A stretch of 37,051 nucleotides of DNA from Sulfurimonas sp. UBA6014 (GTDB taxonomy: Bacteria; Campylobacterota; Campylobacteria; Campylobacterales; Sulfurimonadaceae). Each line of letters begins with the position of its first letter. Position 1 is the stretch's first letter. The notes beneath the pieces were generated by a model. That model was given only the letters and a program-made list of their open reading frames with translations. It had not been told where the DNA came from and ran no database searches. The stretch covers positions 1-37,051 of the forward strand of contig DJAA01000043.1 of assembly GCA_002428085.1 (NCBI GenBank). Direction: 5' to 3'. Shown here one piece after another: positions 7,743-15,637 of the stretch. The position numbers were made by a program, and so were the translations under genes.

Positions 7743-7749
7743 TAGTGGA

Positions 7750-7778
7750 ATTATAACGGGAAGTTTCTTAAATGTAAA
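7750..7778 (-). promoter_or_regulatory. sigma-70-type promoter of the rpsP operon
   Basis: Read on the minus strand: -35 TTTACA (complement of 7773-7778), a spacer of exactly 17 bp, then a perfect -10 TATAAT (complement of 7750-7755). It lies just after the ffh stop codon. This is the best promoter match in the window and separates ribosomal genes from the long upstream operon. Confidence 0.8.
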
Positions 7779-7792
7779 TGACGCAAAAAGAT

Positions 7793-9139
7793 TTACCTAG
7801 GAATCGCCCCTGCTCCACCCATTTGTCCCATCAGTGCTTGAAGGTCTTTCATCCCTTTTGGTCCTGAAAATTTCTTTGCCATCTTCCCTGCATTTTTAAA
7901 CTGTTTAATCATTCTGTTAATTTCAACTTGGGTAAGACCACAACCTACTGCGATTCTTTGCTTGCGAGAATTGTTTAAAAGTTCTGGGTCTTCTCTCTCT
8001 TTCTTCGTCATGGAAGAGACCATAGCTTTAATATTTTTTAATTCGCTTGAGTTTTCAAAGTCAAAATCTTTAATCGCTTTTGACATATTTCCCATACCAG
8101 GAATCATCCCCATGATAGAGCTCATGCTTCCCATTTTTTTCATACTTTCCATTTGCTCTAAAAAGTCATTGAAATTAAATTGCCCTTTTTGAATCTTTTT
8201 TGTAAGCTTTTTGGCTGCTACTTGATCGATTGCCGAAGCAGTTTTTTCAGCAAGCCCTTCAATATCTCCAAAACCCATAAGACGGTTGACAACACGTTCA
8301 GGGATGAAAACTTCCAAATCTTCCATTTTTTCGCCACTGCCGATAAAGCGCAGTGGTACTTGGACTTGACTTGAGAGACCCAGCGCGATTCCCCCTTTTG
8401 AGTCACCGTCATATTTACTTAAAATAACACCGTCGATTCCTATTTTCTCTTTAAAAGTTGTTGCTGTTTTAATCGCATCTTGACCAGTCAAAGAATCCGC
8501 TACATAAAAAATTTCATTCGGATTTGCTACCTTTTTAACTGCTTCAAGCTCGTTCATGAGCTCATGGTCAATCGCCAAACGACCTGCCGTATCTATAAGA
8601 ACGACATCATATATTTTACTTCTTGCATATTTAAGCGCTTGTGTTACAACCTCAACGGGATTGCTACAATTTTCCTGCTCATAAAGTTCGATACCTATTT
8701 GTGCTGTGATTTGACGCAACTGCTCAACGGCTGCCAAACGCTGCAAGTCGGCAGCAACTACAAGGACTCTTTTTTGTTTATTTTTAAGATAAAGTGCTAG
8801 TTTTCCGGTTGTGGTAGTTTTTCCAGAGCCTTGAAGTCCACTCATCAAAATAACAGTTGGAGGGTTAGAGGCAAAAATAAAACCTTTGCTTCCACCAATC
8901 TCCAACAATTCATACAAACCTATTCTTAATGCTTCTAAAAATTGCTCTTTTCCAATCCCTTTTGCCTTTGTATCTAGTTGAACTTTGGCTAGCAACTCTT
9001 TGACAACTTTATGGTTTACATCCGCTTTGAGAAGGTTTTTCTTTAACTCGTCTAAAGCCTTTGTAAGAGCTTTTTCATCATCATGAAAACGAATTTTTTT
9101 AATTGCATTTGTAAATGAATCTGTTAAAGTATTAAACAT
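7793..9139 (-). CDS. ffh: signal recognition particle protein Ffh
   Basis: The GTPase of the signal recognition particle; binds SRP RNA and signal sequences and targets nascent membrane proteins to FtsY. At 448 residues it has normal length. The N domain is followed by the G domain with P-loop GLQGSGKTT (101-109), DTAGRL and SKYDGDSKGG. The Met-rich M domain follows (MESMKKMGSMSSIMGMIPGM; RKQRIAVGCGL; C-terminal GPKGMKDLQALMGQMGG). The start at 9139 has AAAGGAGAATT upstream. It is the last gene of the long minus-strand run; rpsP behind it has its own promoter. The SRP RNA gene is not in the window. Confidence 0.98.
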   Translation of the reverse strand: MFNTLTDSFTNAIKKIRFHDDEKALTKALDELKKNLLKADVNHKVVKELLAKVQLDTKAKGIGKEQFLEALRIGLYELLEIGGSKGFIFASNPPTVILMSGLQGSGKTTTTGKLALYLKNKQKRVLVVAADLQRLAAVEQLRQITAQIGIELYEQENCSNPVEVVTQALKYARSKIYDVVLIDTAGRLAIDHELMNELEAVKKVANPNEIFYVADSLTGQDAIKTATTFKEKIGIDGVILSKYDGDSKGGIALGLSSQVQVPLRFIGSGEKMEDLEVFIPERVVNRLMGFGDIEGLAEKTASAIDQVAAKKLTKKIQKGQFNFNDFLEQMESMKKMGSMSSIMGMIPGMGNMSKAIKDFDFENSSELKNIKAMVSSMTKKEREDPELLNNSRKQRIAVGCGLTQVEINRMIKQFKNAGKMAKKFSGPKGMKDLQALMGQMGGAGAIPR

Positions 9140-9187
9140 AAATTCTCCTTTTTAAGTCGCGGATTGTACTATTTTTTTACTTTTTCT

Positions 9188-9922
9188 TTATTGAAAGTCG
9201 ATAAATATCTTTGGCTCAGGTGCGACAAATTCAAACCCTAAAAGTCTTACTTTATACGCATGAAGCATGACTCTTTTAGCTTGTCTGCCGCCGTATTGTT
9301 CATCACCAACAATTGGATGTTCGATGTAACGAAGATGCGTTCGTATCTGATGCGTTCTGCCATGATGGATGATACATTTTATTTTTGTTTTATTAGCGCT
9401 GACAATATCTGGAAAAAACTCTGATTTTGCAGGTTTACCTTTAGGCGAAACATTGGAATACGCTTTATTGTTTTTCTTTTGGGTTAAAATCGGCTTATCA
9501 ACTTCTACAGGCTCGCTTATGATCCCCTCAACCCATGCAATATACTCTTTATAAACCTTATCTTGCTTAAACTCTTTGATAGCGCGCTCTCGAAACTCTT
9601 CATTTTTTACAAGCATCAAAACACCGCTGGTTTCTCTATCAAGCCTATGTAACAAAACCGCTGGTTTAAATTGTCTCTCTACCTCATCTGCATTTAAAAA
9701 AGCAGGTTTATCGACAACGATAATGTCATCATTCTCAAAAATTGGTTTTATTCTTTCGATTTTTTCAACTCTAAAAATTGTTTTTGCATCCAAATCTCCA
9801 CGAGCAATCATGACCTTTTTATTGCCTACATAGACAAGACCTCTGTCTATCATCGATTTTGCTATAGAGTTTGACATACCCTCTTGCATTGCTAAAATTT
9901 TATACGCTTTTTCTAGTGCCAT
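9188..9922 (-). CDS. RluA-family 23S rRNA pseudouridine synthase
   Basis: A 244-residue pseudouridine synthase with an N-terminal S4 RNA-binding region (about 5-50) and the RluA-type catalytic motif LLHRLDRETSG, with catalytic Asp D95. The later block HHGRTHQIRTHLRYIEHPI is typical of RluC/RluD enzymes. Which uridines it modifies cannot be told. The start at 9922 is chosen over an upstream in-frame codon at 9958 because AAAGGAG stands 6-7 nt before it. Its leader carries palindromic repeat copy A. The position next to waaA and flgZ matches, from memory, H. pylori. Confidence 0.92.
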   Translation of the reverse strand: MALEKAYKILAMQEGMSNSIAKSMIDRGLVYVGNKKVMIARGDLDAKTIFRVEKIERIKPIFENDDIIVVDKPAFLNADEVERQFKPAVLLHRLDRETSGVLMLVKNEEFRERAIKEFKQDKVYKEYIAWVEGIISEPVEVDKPILTQKKNNKAYSNVSPKGKPAKSEFFPDIVSANKTKIKCIIHHGRTHQIRTHLRYIEHPIVGDEQYGGRQAKRVMLHAYKVRLLGFEFVAPEPKIFIDFQ

Positions 9923-9930
9923 AATGGACT

Positions 9931-10025
9931 CCTTTATTAAACTTCTTGCAAAACTCAAAACTAAGCAAACGATTCTGCAGCGTTAGCGAAGCCTTAGTGC
10001 GCGTGTTGTGAGTTTTGCAAGAAAT
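9931..10025 (-). repeat. palindromic leader repeat, copy A
   Basis: An element with 15-bp perfect terminal arms (9943-9957 and 10009-10023) around a 51-nt interior. It runs from the Shine-Dalgarno of the pseudouridine synthase gene to the base before the waaA stop codon. By hand, its first ~60 positions from 9941 align with copy B from 21556 at about 70% identity with three gaps, and the flank up to the Shine-Dalgarno (CCTTTATTAAACTTCTT against CCTTATTGAACTTCTT) also matches. It lacks a T-run, so it is not a standard terminator. Confidence 0.65.
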
Positions 10026-11195
10026 CTATTGAATTTCTAGTATTTGCTCTATAATAGGTTGCAAATCTATACGCTCTTCCACGACTGATGGCGGTAAATC
10101 TCTGCAAGCCAAAAGTGCTTTGTGAATCGCATCAGGCTCAACATACTGCACATGGTGAACATATTTAAACAACTCTTTTTGATGAAAAAAATGTTTACCC
10201 GTAATGATTTTACACCCAAAATATGCAGGCTCAAGTGGATTATGCCCGCCAACATCGGCTTTAAAAGCGCCACCGAGTATTGCTATATCGCAAATCGCAT
10301 AAATATTATTGAGCTCCCCCATCATATCAACTAAAACCAAATCCGCTTTAAAATCTTGGCTTGTAGAAAATCTACTCAGAGTTAAAGAGTTTTTATCTGC
10401 ATACTCTCGCATCAATTCGTATACATTTTGAAATCTCTCAGGGTGTCTTGGGACGATGATAAGTTGAGAGTCACCCTGTTTTTTATACTCTATAAATGCT
10501 TTTAAAATTGATGCTTCTTCACCTTCATGCGTGCTTCCTGCTACGATGGATTCTCTTTTTGGCTTCTCATAGGTTTTCGTTTTAGTTATTTTTGCAGCCA
10601 ATTTTATATTGCCGATAACTTCAATGTTTTTCGCACCAAGTGCTAAAAAGCGATTTTTATCAACTTGGCTTTGTGCATATATTATCTCAACATGAGCAAA
10701 AATTTTTTTATAAAACCATGCAAACTGCAGGTATTTATCTACACTTTTTTCAGAGATTCGCCCATTGAGCACAACAATTTTGCCACCTTTTGCGGCCATA
10801 ACAGCAAAAAGCATAAACCAAAATTCAGCTTCTAAAACAATCAACATTTTTTGTTTTTTTATCCAAAATGGTAAAAAAATCTCATATGGCAAATATCTCA
10901 CATCGGCATCATATTTCTGTGCCTCTGCTTGCCCTGTTTGGGTAATGGTTGTTATCTTAACATCAACCCCTCTCAGGCTCTCAAGAATCGGCTTCAAAGC
11001 TCTTGCTTCTCCTAAAGAGCAGACATGAAACCAAATGCCATCACTATTTTTAAACTTTGGATTCTTCAAAAGAAAAAAACGAGAGGGGAGAGATTGCTTG
11101 TATTTGTCTTTAAAAGAGAGATATATTAAAAGTGGAAGTGCTGCAATGTAGAGCACAACACTTAAAATATAGTAAAAAGCTGTAAATGGCTTCAA
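10026..11195 (-). CDS. waaA: 3-deoxy-D-manno-octulosonic acid (Kdo) transferase
   Basis: Transfers Kdo from CMP-Kdo to lipid IVA, starting the lipopolysaccharide inner core at the cytoplasmic face of the inner membrane. It has 389 residues, near the family norm, with an N-terminal membrane anchor (FYYILSVVLYIAALPLLIYL). GT-B blocks seen are WFHVCSLGEARAL, VLEAEFWFMLF, VVLNGRISEKS, SIVAGSTHEGEE and the CMP-Kdo site GGHNPLEPAYFG. It starts 3 nt after the flgZ stop and ends at repeat copy A. Whether it adds one or two Kdo units cannot be read from sequence. Confidence 0.95.
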   Translation of the reverse strand: MKPFTAFYYILSVVLYIAALPLLIYLSFKDKYKQSLPSRFFLLKNPKFKNSDGIWFHVCSLGEARALKPILESLRGVDVKITTITQTGQAEAQKYDADVRYLPYEIFLPFWIKKQKMLIVLEAEFWFMLFAVMAAKGGKIVVLNGRISEKSVDKYLQFAWFYKKIFAHVEIIYAQSQVDKNRFLALGAKNIEVIGNIKLAAKITKTKTYEKPKRESIVAGSTHEGEEASILKAFIEYKKQGDSQLIIVPRHPERFQNVYELMREYADKNSLTLSRFSTSQDFKADLVLVDMMGELNNIYAICDIAILGGAFKADVGGHNPLEPAYFGCKIITGKHFFHQKELFKYVHHVQYVEPDAIHKALLACRDLPPSVVEERIDLQPIIEQILEIQ

Positions 11196-11198
11196 GCC

Positions 11199-11912
11199 TT
11201 AGTCTTCAGCTTTTTCCACATGAAGAATACGACCACAATGAGGGCATGTAGTAATCTCATCTGCTTTGATAATATCTGCATATATTTTATCGCCAATAAT
11301 CATATGACATCCCATACAAGCTTGGTCTTGGACTGCCACAACTGTAGTATTTTTTGCCCAGCGACGAATTTTTTGATAAAATGCCAACCCTTTTTGGTTC
11401 ATCGTTGCTAGCAATTTTTCTTTTTTTACAAACACCTCTTGTCGTGCTTTTGTAATAACTTGCAACTTCTCATCGACTTCAGATTTTACCAGTTCAAGTT
11501 TAGACTCTATCTCTTGGAGAGAAGTTTTCGCAACTGCGATTTGCTCTTTTTTTGCTTCAATAATCTTCTCAAGTCTTGCAATCTCTTCATTGGCAAATGT
11601 CACTTGTTCTTTTGCAATCTCTTCTTCAAGCTGGAGAGATTTCATCTCTCTTTCTGTTTTAATTTCAGAACCTTTTCTAGAATTATCTTCTAATTTTTGT
11701 GAGAGTTCTTGTAAATGTAACTCATTTTTATGCTTTTTGAGCTCTTCATCTCTAATCTCTTTTGTCAAGTTTTCTACATCAGAATCGATGCTCTTTTTTT
11801 GAGCAAGGGCTGCCTCATATTTATAATTTGCTTGTTCTATCTGAGGTTCAAATGCATCGATTTCCATATCTACTTTTGAGAGGTCGATTAGTTGTTTTAG
11901 GTGCTGGTTCAT
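11199..11912 (-). CDS. flgZ: FlgZ-type zinc-ribbon coiled-coil protein (HP0958 homologue)
   Basis: A 237-residue protein of the HP0958/FlgZ type. A long antiparallel coiled coil fills about residues 15-180, followed by a C4 zinc ribbon with C199, C202, C223 and C226 (CMGC ... CPHC). In H. pylori the homologue binds and stabilises RpoN (sigma-54), binds flaA mRNA and is needed for flagella. The start at 11912 has AAAAGGAGACTA upstream. It sits between nif3 and waaA, the same order I recall from H. pylori, which supports orthology. Together with csrA upstream, it suggests flagellar control genes embedded in a housekeeping operon. Confidence 0.88.
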   Translation of the reverse strand: MNQHLKQLIDLSKVDMEIDAFEPQIEQANYKYEAALAQKKSIDSDVENLTKEIRDEELKKHKNELHLQELSQKLEDNSRKGSEIKTEREMKSLQLEEEIAKEQVTFANEEIARLEKIIEAKKEQIAVAKTSLQEIESKLELVKSEVDEKLQVITKARQEVFVKKEKLLATMNQKGLAFYQKIRRWAKNTTVVAVQDQACMGCHMIIGDKIYADIIKADEITTCPHCGRILHVEKAED

Positions 11913-11957
11913 TAGTCTCCTTTTGGATTGCTTTTTTTGCCATTTTTACTATAAAAA

Positions 11958-12683
11958 TCATGAAGTATAGGTGAATGGGTTTTCTGATGATGAAATTATA
12001 ACTTCTAAACCTAAATTTATCAAATGCTTCGCTAAAATTTGGGCAAAAAAGCGTTCGCTTTCATAATGACCTATATCAATGAGTGACATTTTTATACTTT
12101 TTGCTTCCATTGCATCATGATATTTTACGTCCCCTGTTAAGAAACAGTCGGCTTTGATTGAGCGCATCAACGAACAGCCTGAGCCTGTTGTGAGTGCTGC
12201 TACTCCAACATGCTCACTACATTTTACACACTTGGCATGTGCAAGTCCAAAAGCGGAGGCAACTTTTTTGGCAAATATGTCAAAATTTTCATTTATATTT
12301 AAATAAGCGACAAAGCCATCTTTTTTTGCAATTTTATACCCCAAAATTTCAGTAGCAACATATTCATTTAAATGCGTTTGATCAAAATTTGTATGCATCG
12401 CAATATTTGAGATATTTTTTTGAATCATTTTTTGAATTAAATTTGCAGGATATTTGCTAAATTCTAACTGCTTTAATCCCCCAAATAAAATCGGGTGATG
12501 CGTTATTAAAAGTGTATTATTTTGCAGTAAATTGATTAAGTCTTCATCCACATCTATGCTCAAAACTATTTGCGTCACATCGTGTGAAAAGTCTCCAACC
12601 AATAAACCTGAATTGTCCCAAGACTCTTGAAGTTCAAAAGGAGAAAGTTTGTTTAAAAAATCATATATCTCTAAAATTTTCAC
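11958..12683 (-). CDS. Nif3-like dinuclear metal-centre protein
   Basis: A 241-residue NIF3/YbgI family member, often annotated as GTP cyclohydrolase 1 type 2, though the cellular role is unsettled. Metal-binding blocks are present: QESWDNSGLLVGD, the LLITHHPILFGG motif (HH), MHTNFDQ and IGHYESE near the C-terminus. The start is a GTG at 12683 with AAGGCATCGGC upstream. It lies 9 nt after the TPR gene and 45 nt before flgZ, probably in the same operon. Confidence 0.9.
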   Translation of the reverse strand: MKILEIYDFLNKLSPFELQESWDNSGLLVGDFSHDVTQIVLSIDVDEDLINLLQNNTLLITHHPILFGGLKQLEFSKYPANLIQKMIQKNISNIAMHTNFDQTHLNEYVATEILGYKIAKKDGFVAYLNINENFDIFAKKVASAFGLAHAKCVKCSEHVGVAALTTGSGCSLMRSIKADCFLTGDVKYHDAMEAKSIKMSLIDIGHYESERFFAQILAKHLINLGLEVIISSSENPFTYTS

Positions 12684-12692
12684 GCCGATGCC

Positions 12693-13289
12693 TTATTGTA
12701 ACTTTGCCAACTCTTCTTGCGCTTGAGTAAGTTCGGGGTTAATTTGCAGTGCTTTTTGATACATCGCAATCGCCTCTTCATTATGTTTCATATCAACCAA
12801 AAGGTTTCCAAAATTATAATAAGTGACTGGATTACTCTCATCTATTGCAAGAGAAGCTTCCAAATGCATTTTTGCCGAGGCGTACTCCCCTTTTTTTCTA
12901 TAAAGACTTGCCATAGCGTTATGAATAAATTCATTCTCTTTATCGACTTCTAATGCTTGTTTATAATACTTCATAGCCTCTTCATCATCACCGCTCATTT
13001 GAAGAATATACGCAGTTTTAAAAAGAATTTCTGGATTATTTGCCTCTTTTGCATTCGCTTCAGTTAAAAATGCGAGCGCCTTTGTAAAATCTTTCTCCTC
13101 AAAGGCAGCATCTGCTTTAATCATTAATGCCTCAGGAGAAAAAGGGGAAAAAGTATGGGCTGTTTTATTTGCATTGCCTGAAGATTCACCGCTCTCATTT
13201 TTAGAGTCTTTAAGAGTCTGGATATGTTCGTAGATTTTAAATGCAAAAAAAGCAGAAGCCCCCAGCATAAGTAATTGAAAAACTGTCAT
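12693..13289 (-). CDS. membrane-anchored TPR protein
   Basis: A 198-residue protein with one N-terminal hydrophobic helix (about 2-20) and a low-complexity polar linker, followed from about residue 50 by four or so TPR units (for example AFEEKDFTKALAFLTEA, GDDEEAMKYYKQALEVD, GEYASAKMHLEASLAID, KHNEEAIAMYQKALQINP). TPR arrays mediate protein-protein contacts; no enzyme motif is present. It overlaps the M23 peptidase by 4 bp, so the two are probably translated together. A scaffold role for the peptidase in the envelope is plausible but is inference. Confidence 0.88.
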   Translation of the reverse strand: MTVFQLLMLGASAFFAFKIYEHIQTLKDSKNESGESSGNANKTAHTFSPFSPEALMIKADAAFEEKDFTKALAFLTEANAKEANNPEILFKTAYILQMSGDDEEAMKYYKQALEVDKENEFIHNAMASLYRKKGEYASAKMHLEASLAIDESNPVTYYNFGNLLVDMKHNEEAIAMYQKALQINPELTQAQEELAKLQ

Positions 13290-14161
13290 TCTATTTTTCC
13301 TTTATGAAGTAATGTATCGTTTAAAAGCGTCATAAGTTGCATAGGGTCAACTTGGACACCGTTTACTCTAGCTGAAAAATGTAAATGTGGACCAGTCACT
13401 CTGCCACTTTCACCTGATAAGCCAATTATTTGTCCCTTTTTTATCTTTTCATTTTTTGTAACATGAAATTTGCTCATGTGAAAATAGCAAGTATAAATTC
13501 CCCGCCCATGATCTATAATAACCGAGCCGCCTGCGTAAAATCTCTCCTTGGCTAAAACAACAACACCGTCGTTAGAAGCTCCTATGGGAGTTCCTACCTT
13601 CGCTCGAAAATCTGTTCCGCCATGATAACCTTTTAAAGCATTGTTAAAAATTCTTGCTTTACCAAAAGAACTGGTTATTTTACTATTTATTGGTGCTATA
13701 AAAGGGGTTGTAATATAACTTGTATCTGTCAATGTGTTATAAATATCCATCGCTTCTTGCGTCTGAGCCTCGGCAATTTTTAGATTTTTTTCACTTAGAT
13801 GAACCTTTGCCTCATCCACTTTTAAGGTCTCTTTTTCATAATTGCCCTCTTTTATACGAAGGTTGAAAGTCTGATGAACATCCTCTTTTTTTTCTTTATA
13901 ATGAAGTTGCAGGTTTATATCTCTAGGTTTTGCATCATAACTTATAGGAATCAAGGTATACACCTTTGTATCGTTACAAGGGTTATCAAAAATTTTATAC
14001 TTTTTTTCATCCAACAGCACTGAGAGATATTTTATATTTTTTTCTTTTTCAAACTCCAATAAAACAGTTTGCCCATTTACGGCCTCTTTTTTAGATATAT
14101 CAATATTCAAAGCAACAAGCGTTGAGACCAACATAATGACCATGATAAATAGTCGCATCAT
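13286..14161 (-). CDS. M23 (LytM-type) metallopeptidase, exported
   Basis: A 291-residue cell-wall endopeptidase of family M23. An N-terminal signal peptide (about 1-18) is followed by an Ig-like N-domain and a short helical linker at about 115-145, then the LytM domain at about 155-275. Zn ligands are H180 and D184 (HGGTD) and H261 (GPHLHF); catalytic histidines H228 and H259 are also present, so it is predicted active. It probably cuts peptidoglycan cross-links in the periplasm, affecting shape or division. It overlaps smpB (4 bp) and the TPR gene (4 bp). Which of the cell-shape peptidases it corresponds to is not clear. Confidence 0.92.
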   Translation of the reverse strand: MMRLFIMVIMLVSTLVALNIDISKKEAVNGQTVLLEFEKEKNIKYLSVLLDEKKYKIFDNPCNDTKVYTLIPISYDAKPRDINLQLHYKEKKEDVHQTFNLRIKEGNYEKETLKVDEAKVHLSEKNLKIAEAQTQEAMDIYNTLTDTSYITTPFIAPINSKITSSFGKARIFNNALKGYHGGTDFRAKVGTPIGASNDGVVVLAKERFYAGGSVIIDHGRGIYTCYFHMSKFHVTKNEKIKKGQIIGLSGESGRVTGPHLHFSARVNGVQVDPMQLMTLLNDTLLHKGKIE

Positions 14162-14610
14162 AAATCCTTCATGGCTCTTTCAATATCACGTTTTTGGTCT
14201 TTTTCTTTCAAATCTTGCCTTTTATCATGAAGTTGTTTCCCTTTTGCGATGGCAATCTGAATTTTTACAATATTTCTATCGTTAAAATAGAGTTGCAAAG
14301 GTACGATTGTATAGCCATCCCTTGTTACTGCTTTAAACATGGTTTGTAACTCTTTTTTATGAAGCAAAAGTTTTCGACTGCCTCTTTCTTCATGTGCGTA
14401 AAAATGGTGCGTAGTCTCTAACCTTCCTATGTGTGCGTTAAACAAGAAAGCTTCCCCAACAACAAAACGGATAAAACTGTCTTTCAAATTCACTCTTTTT
14501 GCTCTGATTCCTTTGACTTCACTCCCTGAGAGAACCAAGCCCGCTTCAAACTTTTCCTCTAAATAATAGTCAAAGTAGGCTTTTTGATTTTTTGCTATCG
14601 TCTCACCCAT
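14158..14610 (-). CDS. smpB: SsrA-binding protein SmpB
   Basis: Partner of tmRNA in rescuing stalled ribosomes. It has 150 residues from the preferred start at 14610, which has AAGGAGG 5 nt upstream and gives MGETIAKNQKAYFDYYLEE, the typical N-terminus; a longer frame to 14667 would overlap ispE by 65 nt. Family blocks are AGLVLSGSEVKGIRAKRVNLKDSF, FLFNAHIG, REERGSRKLLLHK-like HEERGSRKLLLHKKEL, and the basic tail KGKQLHDKRQDLKEKDQKRD. It overlaps ispE by 8 bp. The tmRNA gene is not in the window. Confidence 0.96.
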   Translation of the reverse strand: MGETIAKNQKAYFDYYLEEKFEAGLVLSGSEVKGIRAKRVNLKDSFIRFVVGEAFLFNAHIGRLETTHHFYAHEERGSRKLLLHKKELQTMFKAVTRDGYTIVPLQLYFNDRNIVKIQIAIAKGKQLHDKRQDLKEKDQKRDIERAMKDL

Positions 14611-15400
14611 GACTTGCCTCCTTGAGTCTAAAAAAACTGCTTCCGCTTCCACTAAAATGCCAGCCATATTGATAATAATCTTTCAAATTTTTATACTCCT
14701 GCAAAGCTGGTTTAAATAAATCATTTGCTTCGTCTGCGCTCATGGTGCTTAAAATTTCTTTAGATGGTCTCTTTTTGAGTTCATTTGCCATAAAGCCATC
14801 GATTGGTGCATAAAAATCATCGCGATAAATTTGATACACTTTAGGCGTGCTTATTTGGATATCGGGGGTAAAAATCTCAAAATCTAAAATCTCTTCATCA
14901 AAAGCTTCCACAATTTCCCCTATTCCACTCACGTTTGCACTGTTATAGTCATAAATAAAAAATGCAACATCCGCACCAACTTCGAGTCCAATTTGGGCAA
15001 GTTCATTTAAACTAAGCCCAAGATGGAGCACTTCATTGCACATTTTAAGATACGTAGCCGCGTCACTGCTTCCTCCGCCGAGTCCTGCAAATGCCGGTAT
15101 TGATTTTTTCACATGAACCCCGTGGGTTCGCATCAGATTTTCGAGTGACTCAGAAAGTGTTGCCCGCTTGAGTGCAAAATATGCCTTATAAATTGTATTT
15201 TGATTTGTCTCGCAAGAAAAATCTCCATAAATTTTAAAATCACTTACTCTATCCCCACTCTCTTCTTTTGGAACAAAAGAGAGTTCGTCATAAAGAGAGT
15301 TTACCCGCACAAATCGTGAGACGATTTCATGGTAACCCTCTCTTTTACCGGTGATTTTTAAAAAGACATTTACTTTGGCATACGCCCTGTAGACCTTCAT
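14603..15400 (-). CDS. ispE: 4-diphosphocytidyl-2-C-methyl-D-erythritol kinase
   Basis: A GHMP kinase of the MEP isoprenoid pathway; phosphorylates CDP-methylerythritol. It has 265 residues. The GHMP ATP motif is PAFAGLGGGSSDAATYL (about 108-124). The N-terminus YRAYAKVNVFLKITGKREGYHEI and C-terminal FSGSGSSFF are typical. It starts 6 nt after csrA and overlaps smpB by 8 bp. The csrA-ispE-smpB order is one I recall in H. pylori and Campylobacter. Confidence 0.95.
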   Translation of the reverse strand: MKVYRAYAKVNVFLKITGKREGYHEIVSRFVRVNSLYDELSFVPKEESGDRVSDFKIYGDFSCETNQNTIYKAYFALKRATLSESLENLMRTHGVHVKKSIPAFAGLGGGSSDAATYLKMCNEVLHLGLSLNELAQIGLEVGADVAFFIYDYNSANVSGIGEIVEAFDEEILDFEIFTPDIQISTPKVYQIYRDDFYAPIDGFMANELKKRPSKEILSTMSADEANDLFKPALQEYKNLKDYYQYGWHFSGSGSSFFRLKEASHG

Positions 15401-15406
15401 GTGCTC

Positions 15407-15637
15407 TTACTTTTTAATAATTTTACTCAATAAACTTAAACTCTCAGACCCAACTTCTTTGGATGCGGCAATATTTAAGTCTTTAACACCCTCGAGCAGC
15501 TCGCTTCGTACAATTGAGACATCCTTTGGAGCATCTATCCCAAGCTTCACCACGCCTTTTTCAACAGATATAATTTTTACGATTATATTGTCACCTATCA
15601 CAATAGACTCATCCAATTTTCTAGCGAGAACTAACAT
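15407..15637 (-). CDS. csrA: carbon storage regulator CsrA
   Basis: A small RNA-binding post-transcriptional regulator; in Campylobacter it represses flagellin translation and is titrated by FliW. It has 76 residues. The conserved core is MLVLARKLDESIVIGDNI, VKLGIDAPKDVSIVRSE, with R44-type RNA-binding Arg in VRSELL. The C-terminus is longer than the 61-residue E. coli protein, as usual in this phylum. Its start lies inside truB (7-bp overlap), and ispE follows after 6 nt, so its level is tied to the operon unless an internal promoter exists. Confidence 0.96.
   Translation of the reverse strand: MLVLARKLDESIVIGDNIIVKIISVEKGVVKLGIDAPKDVSIVRSELLEGVKDLNIAASKEVGSESLSLLSKIIKK

Noticed and set aside
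9931..10025. Copy A as a simple Rho-independent terminator for waaA
   Set aside because: The stem is long but the loop is 51 nt and there is no T-run after it; a similar element also lies upstream of cysK, where no gene needs to end.
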